A stretch of DNA of 13,445 nucleotides from Pseudomonadota bacterium (GTDB lineage: Bacteria > Pseudomonadota > Gammaproteobacteria > Burkholderiales > SHXO01), in contig JAEZCG010000177.1 in assembly GCA_023430065.1 (NCBI GenBank), positions 1 through 13,445 of the forward strand, in the 5' to 3' direction. Positions 7,836-13,445 of this stretch are shown here, in pieces. Numbering within the stretch: the first letter of the stretch is position 1; every line of letters begins with the position of its first letter. Position numbers and translations under genes: made by a program. A model generated the notes under the pieces. The model was not told where the DNA came from, ran no database searches, and saw nothing but the letters and a program-made list of their open reading frames with translations.

Positions 7836-9209
7836 TCACTCTCCCTCTACCCGCTGCGCCGCACTCTCCAGGCGATACTGCGCGAGCTTGTAGCGCAGCG
7901 TTCTCTCGCTCATGCCCAACCGCTCCGCCGCGACCTTACGCACGCCGCCCGCCGCCGCCAATGTCTCGAGGATGTGGGTCCGCTCCAGCGACTTCAGGTC
8001 GGTAGGCAGCCCCCTCGCACCGGACGGGGCGGCAGTTTCTGCCGCTTCGAACGCTGTCGCCCCCGTGGCAGCCGGATGGCCGCCGCTCGGCAGGCACAGA
8101 TGCTCCGCTTCGATCGTGGCGCCGGGCGCGAGGATCATCGCCCGCTGCATCACGTTCTCCAACTCCCTGATGTTACCTTTCCAAGTATAGGTCGTCAAAC
8201 GACTTTCCGCCTCTGCCGAGAGGGAAAATGTGCGCCCCCCGCGCTGCGATGCGGCGCGCGCCAGGACCGCACGTGCCAGGGGCAGGATGTCGCGCCGGCG
8301 CTCCCGTAACGCCGGCACGCGCAGCGGGAACACGTTGAGCCGATAGTACAGGTCCTCGCGGAAGCGGCCTGCCTGCACCTCGGCCTCCAACTCCCGGTTG
8401 GAGGTCGCGAGCACCCGCACATCCAGGGCAATGGGACGCCTGGCGCCCACGCGCTCCACCTCCCGTTCCTGTAGTACGCGCAGCAGTTTGGCTTGCAGCG
8501 CCAGGGGCATCTCGGTGATCTCGTCGAGCAGCAGGGTCCCCGACTGCGCCTGCTCGAATTTGCCCGCATGCGGCTGGGTCGCGCCGGTGAAAGCGCCACG
8601 CTCGTATCCGAACAGGGTGGCTTCCAGCAGATTGTCCGGGATGGCCGCGCAGTTGATCGCGACGAAGGGATGGCGTGCGCGCGCCGAATGGCGGTGGATG
8701 GCACGCGCCACCACCTCCTTGCCCACCCCGCTCTCGCCGGTGAGCAGGACGGTGGCCTCCGAGGCGGCGACCCGTCGCGCCAGTTCGAGCATCTCCCTGG
8801 TGGCCGGATCCTCCGCGATCACCTCGCCATCCCCGTTCGACGCGGCAGGCAGCATCCAGCGCGCGACTTCAGCAACCAGCGCCTCGGGTTCGAAGGGCTT
8901 CGGCAGGTAGTTGCACGCTCCCTGACGCATCGCTTCGACGGCACGTTCGATCATCCCGTACGCGGTCATCAGCAGCACCGGGGTGGCGGGCCAGCGCGCC
9001 TTCACCTCGCGCAGGAGCGTTTCGCCGTCCATCGGTTTCATCTGCACATCGCTCACGATGATGCCCACGCGCCGGTTTTCCAGCAGGCGCAGCGCTGCTT
9101 CCCCGTCCGCGCACTCGAGTGTTTCGTAGCCGGACAATTCCAGCGTGTCCTTGAGCGCTTCGCGCAGATCGGTGTCGTCCTCGACGACGAGCACGGGCAA
9201 TGGCTTCAC
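7836..9209 (-). CDS. fleR: Sigma-54-dependent flagellar response regulator (FleR/FlrC type)
   Basis: This is an NtrC-family activator that, when phosphorylated by its partner kinase, opens sigma-54 promoters of mid-class flagellar genes. The called product is 457 residues. The receiver domain spans 1-118 with acidic residues E10-D12, phospho-acceptor D54 (VSDVQM), T82 and K104. The AAA+ domain has Walker A GESGVGKE (158-165), the sigma-54-contacting GAFTGA loop (205-210) and Walker B LLLDE (226-230), followed by REDLYYRLNVFPLRVP. A Fis-type helix-turn-helix ends the protein (VRKVAAERLGMSERTLRYKL). The GTG at 9209 is preferred because CCGGAG lies 5 bases upstream; a TTG at 9239 would extend it by 10 residues into the kinase gene. 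It follows the kinase by 13 bases and precedes the sigma-54 promoter of fliE. The symbol is by family and context; FlrC would be the Vibrio name. Confidence 0.93.
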   Translation of the reverse strand: MKPLPVLVVEDDTDLREALKDTLELSGYETLECADGEAALRLLENRRVGIIVSDVQMKPMDGETLLREVKARWPATPVLLMTAYGMIERAVEAMRQGACNYLPKPFEPEALVAEVARWMLPAASNGDGEVIAEDPATREMLELARRVAASEATVLLTGESGVGKEVVARAIHRHSARARHPFVAINCAAIPDNLLEATLFGYERGAFTGATQPHAGKFEQAQSGTLLLDEITEMPLALQAKLLRVLQEREVERVGARRPIALDVRVLATSNRELEAEVQAGRFREDLYYRLNVFPLRVPALRERRRDILPLARAVLARAASQRGGRTFSLSAEAESRLTTYTWKGNIRELENVMQRAMILAPGATIEAEHLCLPSGGHPAATGATAFEAAETAAPSGARGLPTDLKSLERTHILETLAAAGGVRKVAAERLGMSERTLRYKLAQYRLESAAQRVEGE

Positions 9210-9214
9210 GGCAA

Positions 9215-9220
9215 CTCCGG
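9215..9220 (-). promoter_or_regulatory. Shine-Dalgarno site deciding the GTG start of the response regulator
   Basis: The minus strand reads CCGGAG, 5 bases before the GTG at 9209. No comparable site lies before the alternative upstream TTG at 9239. Confidence 0.6.
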
Positions 9221-9222
9221 AT

Positions 9223-10398
9223 TCATCGTTGTTCGGCAAGCGGTACGGTCAGCGTGAACAGCGCCCCGTGCCCCGGCACGGACTCGACGTCGATTTCGCC
9301 GCCGTGGGCCTGCACCACGGTGCGCACGATCGCGAGTCCCAGACCCGTCCCCTCCTGCCGGGTGGTGAAGAACGGCTCGAACAGCCGCGCACGCGTCGCC
9401 GCGTCTATTCCGGGACCGCTGTCGCGCACCCGCACGCGCAGCTGCGCGTGCGCGACGTCCGCGTCCAGGCTCACGCTGCCACCGCTGCCGCAGGCCTGCA
9501 GCGCGTTCTCGAGCAGGTTCACCAGCGCCCCCTGCAGCGCCTTGCGATTGCCGCGCGCGTGCGCATCCCCCGCGGCGATGCGCGCATCGAAGGCGATGCC
9601 GGCGGCATGCATCTGCGGCTCGATCGTCTGCGCGACCTCCTGCAGCAGTTCCGGCACGGCGATGACCTCCTGCGCGGCGGGTGCGCCGCGCACGAAGGTG
9701 AGCATGTCCTGGATCATCCGCTCGAGGTCGCGCAGTCACGCCTGCGCGCGTTCGGCGAAGCGCACCCGGTCGCCGTCGGCGAGCGCCGGGCGCGCGAGAT
9801 TGCCGGCGTACAGGAGCGCCGTGGCGAGCGGCGTGCGCAACTGATGGGCGAGTCCGGCCGCCATCTCTCCCATCGAAGCGAGGCGGCGATGGTGCTCCAG
9901 TTGCTCGGCCAGGCGGCGCGCCTCGGTGATCTCGGTCAGCAGCAGAATGCTCGCACCTGCCGAATCCAGCGGACTCGTCGACAGCGTGACCCAGCGCTCC
10001 ACCGCGCCGGCCCCGCGCAGGGACCACTCCTGCCCCCCCTGGCGCGGCTGCAGCGCCTCGGCGGCCACCTCGTCCCACTGCCGCCCGATCGGCTCGACGC
10101 CGAGCATGTCCTGCGCGGCCGGATTGCACTGCGCCACGCGCCGCTGTGCATCGAGCACCACGACGCCGCCGGGCAACGCGGCCAGCAGGTGGGAAAGGCG
10201 CTGCGACAAGGCCTCCTTTTCCTCGTACTGGCGGCGCAACTCGCCGTTGGCGACGGCCAACTCTTCGCTCAGCCGCGCCACCTGCTGCTCGAGATCGTGG
10301 TAAGCGTTCGCAAGCTGGGCAGATGCCTCGTTGAACAGGGAGAATGCCTGTTCCAGGTCGCGCGGTGACGGGACGTTCGCAGAGTCGGCCAAGGGCAA
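9223..10398 (-). pseudogene. fleS: Flagellar sensor histidine kinase (FleS/FlrB type), interrupted by an in-frame TGA
   Basis: This soluble PAS-containing kinase should phosphorylate the neighbouring FleR-type regulator. From a TTG at 10398 (start uncertain, no clear ribosome site) the frame encodes a coiled coil (about 30-70), a PAS domain (about 70-160) and the phospho-acceptor box AGLAHQLRTPL with His185. It then meets TGA at codon 221 (bases 9736-9738). The same frame continues without any shift as LRDLERMIQDML, then the N box (VNLLENALQA), G1 (VRDSGPGID), F box (FEPFFTT) and G2 (GTGLGLAI), to the stop at 9223. Read through, it would be about 391 residues with family-normal spacing. The stop falls where relatives carry an Arg, so one C-to-T change (CGA to TGA) explains it. 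As written, the first product lacks the ATP-binding domain. It could be a true nonsense mutation, a mixed-strain base or a base-calling error. Confidence 0.88.
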
Positions 10399-10483
10399 GA
10401 CGAATGCAAGGCGGAATTGAGGGTTCGCGCGAGCATACCAACGGCGGCATCCGGGCGAAAGGCCGGAGCGGTCGCGGCGTGGT

Positions 10484-10513
10484 TTGACACCCGTTCGCGG
10501 CCGATGCTAAAAG
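10484..10513 (+). promoter_or_regulatory. Sigma-70 type promoter of sodC
   Basis: A perfect -35 TTGACA (10484-10489) is followed after 18 bases by TAAAAG (10508-10513), which has an extended -10 TG at 10505-10506. The predicted start near 10520 leaves a leader of about 60 bases before the sodC ATG. It lies in the 184-base divergent spacer between the kinase gene and sodC. No clear promoter for fleSR on the other strand was identified in the spacer. Confidence 0.6.
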
Positions 10514-10582
10514 AGCTCGAATCGACGATTACCGCCTCGGCGCGCACAAGGCGCTGGGACACACGCCTCCGCAGGAGATTTG

Positions 10583-11113
10583 ATGAAAGCCAGTCTTGTC
10601 GTGTCCGTCTGTGCGCTCGTGCTCGCGGGCTGCGCGGGTGTCAGCCTGCGCTCTCCCACTGCGGTCGCGAAGCTTGCGCCGACCCGAGACAGCCAGGTGA
10701 GTGGGACGGTGGCCTTCACGCAGGAGGGCGACAAGGTGCGGGTGGAGGCGCGCATCGTCGGACTGAACCCCGGCTTGCACGGCTTCCACGTGCACGAACG
10801 CGGGGACTGCACCGCGCCGGACGGATCGAGCGCGGGACCGCATTTCAATCCGCACTCGGGCGAACATGGCGGCCCGGACACCTCCACCCGGCATGCCGGC
10901 GACCTCGGCAACATCGAGGCCGGAGAAGACGGCGTGGCCGTCTATCGCGCGCAGGTCGCCGGTATCAGCCTGGGCAGCGGCACCGACAGCATCATCGGCC
11001 GCTCCGTGATCGTGCACGAGAATCCCGACGACCTGTCCTCGCAGCCAGCCGGCAGCGCCGGCGCCCGGCTCGCCTGCGGACTGATCAGCAAGAGTGCGGA
11101 CAAGTGGTTCTGA
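10583..11113 (+). CDS. sodC: Cu,Zn superoxide dismutase family lipoprotein
   Basis: The protein should dismutate superoxide to hydrogen peroxide and oxygen in the periplasm, anchored by lipid. It is 176 residues. A lipoprotein signal peptide ends in LAGC with the lipidated Cys at 17. The metal ligands are all visible: H69 and H71 (FHVHE), bridging H87 (HFNP), zinc ligands H95, H104 and D107 (RHAGDLGN), and copper ligand H145 (VHENPDD). C76 and C165 are placed to form the structural disulfide. The ATG at 10583 is preceded by AGGAG at the right distance; a TTG one codon earlier is too close to it. It has its own sigma-70-like promoter and is divergent from the flagellar block, with no functional link apparent. 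Confidence 0.95.
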   Translation: MKASLVVSVCALVLAGCAGVSLRSPTAVAKLAPTRDSQVSGTVAFTQEGDKVRVEARIVGLNPGLHGFHVHERGDCTAPDGSSAGPHFNPHSGEHGGPDTSTRHAGDLGNIEAGEDGVAVYRAQVAGISLGSGTDSIIGRSVIVHENPDDLSSQPAGSAGARLACGLISKSADKWF

Positions 11114-11164
11114 GCCCGAGAGCGTGAGGACCGACGCGCTCCGTTTACGCCGTCTCAACCACCC

Positions 11165-11899
11165 TTGATCCCCTGGCTCACCGAGGCGATCGAGTTCCCG
11201 CCGCTGCACCGGGCGCTGTCGGAACCGAACGGACTGCTCGCCGCCGGCGGAGATCTGTCTGCGGAACGCCTGATTGCCGCCTATAGGCGCGGCATCTTCC
11301 CCTGGTATGGGGAGGACGATCCCATTCTGTGGTGGAGCCCCGACCCGCGCACCGTGCTCTACCCCGAGGAACTGCACATCGGTCGCACGCTGCGCAAGAG
11401 CCTGCGCAAGGCTGCGTATCGGGTGACGCTGGATCGTGCCTTTCCGCAGGTCATCGCCGCCTGCGCCGCACCGCGTGTCGGACAGGCCGGCACCTGGATC
11501 ACCGACGAGATGCGGCAGGCGTATTGCATGCTGCACCGGCGCGGTCTCGCGCACTCCGTCGAGGCGTGGCACGGCGAACGGCTGGTGGGTGGCCTGTACG
11601 GCGTGGCCATCGGACGCGTGTTCTTCGGTGAATCGATGTTCTCGCGCATGGACGATGCGTCCAAGGTCGCGTTCGTGCACCTGGTGCGCAAGCTGATGGA
11701 GTGGCAGTTCGGGCTCATCGACTGCCAGATGCGAACCGAACTGCTGGCGTCCTTCGGAGCACGCGACATCCCGCGCGAGACGTTCTCGCGCACGGTGGAG
11801 GAGTTGGTACACTACCCGGATCGGCCCGGCCCATGGACCTTCGACGGACCTTCGACGTTGCACTCACGGGCGCCGGCGCCTGAATCCGGACAGGCATGA
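11165..11899 (+). CDS. aat: Leucyl/phenylalanyl-tRNA-protein transferase
   Basis: Aat transfers Leu or Phe from aminoacyl-tRNA to proteins with N-terminal Arg or Lys, marking them for ClpS/ClpAP degradation (bacterial N-degron pathway); it acts in the cytosol. The 244-residue length is normal. Family signatures include [37 protein letters not shown], the GNAT-like core [19 protein letters not shown] and LIDCQM. The start is a TTG at 11165, giving MIPWL, which fits relatives; no in-frame ATG suits, and no good ribosome site is visible. It begins 51 bases after sodC and ends in an ATGA overlap with bpt, so it may share transcription with sodC or use an unseen promoter. Confidence 0.95.
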   Translation: MIPWLTEAIEFPPLHRALSEPNGLLAAGGDLSAERLIAAYRRGIFPWYGEDDPILWWSPDPRTVLYPEELHIGRTLRKSLRKAAYRVTLDRAFPQVIAACAAPRVGQAGTWITDEMRQAYCMLHRRGLAHSVEAWHGERLVGGLYGVAIGRVFFGESMFSRMDDASKVAFVHLVRKLMEWQFGLIDCQMRTELLASFGARDIPRETFSRTVEELVHYPDRPGPWTFDGPSTLHSRAPAPESGQA

Positions 11900-12642
11900 C
11901 ACAACTCAACGACCTGCCGTTCTCGGTCCTGCAGTTCTACGCCACGGCCCCGTATCCGTGCAGCTATCTGCCGGACCGGCTGGCGCGCTCGCAAGTCGCC
12001 ACACCCAGCCATGCCATCGATCCGCCGGTGTACAGCCAGCTGGTGCGGGCGGGGTTCCGGCGCAGCGGCGCGTTCACCTATCGGCCGTATTGCGACAGCT
12101 GTCGCGCCTGCGTTCCCGTTCGCATTGTCGCGAACGAGTTTGCACCGACGCGCTCGCAGCGCCGCGCATGTGCCCGCCATCGCGATCTCGACGCACGGGT
12201 CCTGGACCTGAAGTACAACCCCGAGCACTACGCGCTGTATCTGCGCTATCAGTCGAGCCGGCACGCCGGCGGCGGCATGGACCACGACAGCCGCGAGCAG
12301 TATCGCCACTTTCTCCTGCAGAGCAACGTGAACTCGAGCCTGGTCGAATTCCGCCGCGATGGCAGGTTGCTAATGGTCAGCATCATCGATCGCCTCGAGG
12401 ACGGGCTGTCCTCGGTCTACACGTTCTTCGAACCCGACCTGCCCGGCGCGAGCCTGGGGACCTACAACGTGGTGTGGCAGGTGGACATGTGCCGCCGCCT
12501 CAACCTGCCCTATCTATACCTGGGCTACTGGATCGGCCAGAGTCGCAAGATGGCATACAAAGTCAACTTCCAGCCGGCCGAGGGCCTGGCCAATGGGCAC
12601 TGGCAGCGCCTTGCGCGCGGCGATGCCGGCGACCGCGCCTGA
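11896..12642 (+). CDS. bpt: Aspartate/glutamate leucyltransferase (Bpt, arginyltransferase-related)
   Basis: Bpt adds Leu from leucyl-tRNA to proteins with N-terminal Asp or Glu, feeding them into the same N-degron pathway as Aat; it is the bacterial relative of eukaryotic ATE1. The product is 248 residues, normal length. The N-terminal half has the Cys cluster CDSCRAC (C66, C69, C72) with C22 upstream, after the family opening PCSYLP. The C-terminal half has the GNAT-like pieces [10 protein letters not shown] and [10 protein letters not shown], then [12 protein letters not shown]. The ATG overlaps the aat stop as ATGA, which implies translational coupling and makes aat-bpt a two-gene N-degron operon. 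Older annotations call such genes ate1 (arginyltransferase); the leucyl specificity is inferred from the bacterial family. Confidence 0.93.
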   Translation: MTQLNDLPFSVLQFYATAPYPCSYLPDRLARSQVATPSHAIDPPVYSQLVRAGFRRSGAFTYRPYCDSCRACVPVRIVANEFAPTRSQRRACARHRDLDARVLDLKYNPEHYALYLRYQSSRHAGGGMDHDSREQYRHFLLQSNVNSSLVEFRRDGRLLMVSIIDRLEDGLSSVYTFFEPDLPGASLGTYNVVWQVDMCRRLNLPYLYLGYWIGQSRKMAYKVNFQPAEGLANGHWQRLARGDAGDRA

Positions 12643-12646
12643 GGTG
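12641..12646 (+). promoter_or_regulatory. Shine-Dalgarno site of the crotonase gene
   Basis: GAGGTG begins inside the bpt stop codon and lies 6 bases before TTG at 12653. It supports that TTG over the ATG at 12623, which is inside bpt. Confidence 0.6.
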
Positions 12647-12652
12647 TCTTCC

Positions 12653-13372
12653 TTGTCCTTCGAACGCATCACCATCGAGACCCGCGACCACGTGACGCTC
12701 ATCGGACTGAACCGTCCGACCAAGCGCAACGCCGTGGACATCGCGATGTACACCGAGCTCGCGCAGGCCTATGGCGCGTACGAGCGCGATGCGGATGCGC
12801 GCTGTGCGCTGCTGTTCGCGCACGGCGAGCACTTCACCGGCGGGATCGAACTGCCGCAGTGGCTGCCCTACTTCCGGGACGGACGCATGCCGCCGCTGCC
12901 GGAGGGCGCCATCGACCCGCTGCTGCGCACCCGGTCGCTGTCCAAGCCGCTGGTGATCGCCGTGCGCGGGTGGTGCCTGACCATCGGCATCGAATTCCTG
13001 CTCGCCGCCGACATCCGCCTCGCGGCGCACGACACGCGCTTTGCGCAGATCGAGGTCAAGCGCGGCATCTTTCCCATCGGCGGCGCCACCGTGCGCCTGC
13101 CGCGCGAGCTCGGCTGGGGCAATGCGATGCGCATCCTACTCACCGGCGACGAGTTCGGCGCCGAGCAGGCACTAGGGTGGGGGATGGTGCAGGAGACCGC
13201 GCCTGCCGACGAGGTCCTGGATCGCGCGCGAACGCTCGCGCAGCGCATCGCGCGGCAGTCGCCCGTGGGCATCCGGGCGACGCTGGCCTCGGCGCGCCTG
13301 GCGCGCGATGGCGGGGACGCGGCCGCGGATTCCCGGGCGGGGGGCGGCGCGGCACGGTGCCGACCTCGATGA
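12653..13372 (+). CDS. Crotonase / enoyl-CoA hydratase-isomerase family protein, 3' end disrupted
   Basis: Crotonase-fold enzymes act on acyl-CoA thioesters, most often hydrating enoyl-CoA; the exact substrate here is unknown. From the TTG at 12653 (MSFERITIE, good ribosome site) the frame has 239 codons. Visible features are LNRPTKRNA (20-28), the first oxyanion-hole segment HFTGGIEL (60-67), the second one around [12 protein letters not shown] with Glu114, and [12 protein letters not shown] with Glu134, so both catalytic Glu positions of the hydratases are kept; [12 protein letters not shown] follows. Resemblance continues to about residue 225 (base 13325), after which the frame reads a Gly/Arg-rich tail and stops at 13372. 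That is some 30 residues short of a normal end, because the DNA there is the opposite strand of a pyrD fragment. An ATG at 12623 is the alternative start. Confidence 0.85.
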   Translation: MSFERITIETRDHVTLIGLNRPTKRNAVDIAMYTELAQAYGAYERDADARCALLFAHGEHFTGGIELPQWLPYFRDGRMPPLPEGAIDPLLRTRSLSKPLVIAVRGWCLTIGIEFLLAADIRLAAHDTRFAQIEVKRGIFPIGGATVRLPRELGWGNAMRILLTGDEFGAEQALGWGMVQETAPADEVLDRARTLAQRIARQSPVGIRATLASARLARDGGDAAADSRAGGGAARCRPR

Positions 13373-13445
13373 ATCCGAAGCCCAGGTGGGCGAGTGCGTC
13401 GAGATGCTCGGCGTTCTTGTCCAGGCCTGCCGCGAGACCCACGGG
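13317..13445 (-). pseudogene. pyrD: Dihydroorotate dehydrogenase (class 2) internal fragment
   Basis: Read leftward from the right edge, 43 codons match the FMN-binding region of membrane-linked dihydroorotate dehydrogenase (orotate formation in pyrimidine synthesis, electrons to quinone). [18 protein letters not shown] is followed by [10 protein letters not shown] and PGNPRPR. The 5' part of the gene lies beyond the window. After PGNPRPR the frame immediately becomes the antisense of the crotonase gene, so all of the 3' part of pyrD is absent here. Between GTV and PGN the near-invariant TPRPQ pattern is replaced by PRRPP, which suggests low-quality bases or decay. In many betaproteobacteria pyrD lies close to aat-bpt, so its presence is expected, but a truncated copy in this opposing orientation is not. 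Confidence 0.8.

Noticed and set aside
9736..9738. TGA as a selenocysteine codon or genetic-code reassignment
   Set aside because: Other genes here end at TGA normally, the position is expected to be Arg, and no selenocysteine-insertion hairpin was recognised downstream.
13319..13326. GCGGCCGC at the crotonase/pyrD junction as a sign of cloning-vector sequence
   Set aside because: No vector or adapter sequence is present and both flanks are bacterial coding DNA; such 8-mers occur by chance in GC-rich genomes. It is kept only as part of the junction finding.
1..13445. A hidden defence system, mobile element, CRISPR array or novel cluster
   Set aside because: All long coding regions are accounted for by flagellar, SodC, N-degron, crotonase and pyrD families; no transposase, integrase, direct-repeat array or unassigned gene remains.

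Overview
The window reads as ordinary chromosome from a GC-rich, flagellated Gram-negative proteobacterium. The fleSR-fliEFGHIJKLM order, the fliJ-fliK-fliL arrangement and the aat-bpt pair next to a pyrD piece point to a betaproteobacterium (Rhodocyclales/Nitrosomonadales-like). That placement is an inference from gene order and general protein resemblance, not from a search.

Positions 1-10398, all on the minus strand, form a flagellar block. Read in the direction of transcription it is: a sensor kinase of the FleS/FlrB type (broken by an in-frame TGA), its sigma-54-dependent response regulator of the FleR/FlrC type, then fliE, fliF, fliG, fliH, fliI, fliJ, fliK, fliL and the 5' end of fliM, which runs off the left edge. 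Together these encode the rod/MS-ring adaptor, the MS ring, the rotor/switch proteins (FliG, FliM), the export ATPase complex (FliH, FliI, FliJ), the hook-length ruler (FliK) and the stator-associated FliL. A near-consensus -24/-12 sigma-54 promoter lies between the regulator stop codon and fliE. This fits the known logic in which FleR/FlrC activates mid-class flagellar operons, with the regulator sitting beside its probable target. fliF-G-H-I-J overlap or nearly touch, so they are probably translationally coupled. fliK and fliL are separated by 208 bases that hold several palindromes and a possible sigma-70 promoter.

Positions 10399-13445 are unrelated housekeeping or accessory genes, mostly on the plus strand and divergent from fleSR. 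They are a lipoprotein Cu,Zn superoxide dismutase (sodC) behind a good sigma-70 promoter, the two N-degron aminoacyl-protein transferases aat and bpt (4-base ATGA overlap), and a crotonase-family (enoyl-CoA hydratase-like) gene. The crotonase reading frame loses family resemblance near 13325. From there to the right edge the minus strand encodes an internal piece of dihydroorotate dehydrogenase (pyrD). Two genes cut short and joined tail to tail across a shared GC-rich stretch suggest an assembly chimera or a rearrangement breakpoint.

I see no tRNA, rRNA, CRISPR, insertion sequence or phage genes, and no stretch over 300 bases without a gene. I found no convincing undescribed system. The points most worth a second look are the nonsense codon in fleS, the crotonase/pyrD junction, the sigma-54 promoter and the palindrome-rich fliK-fliL spacer.
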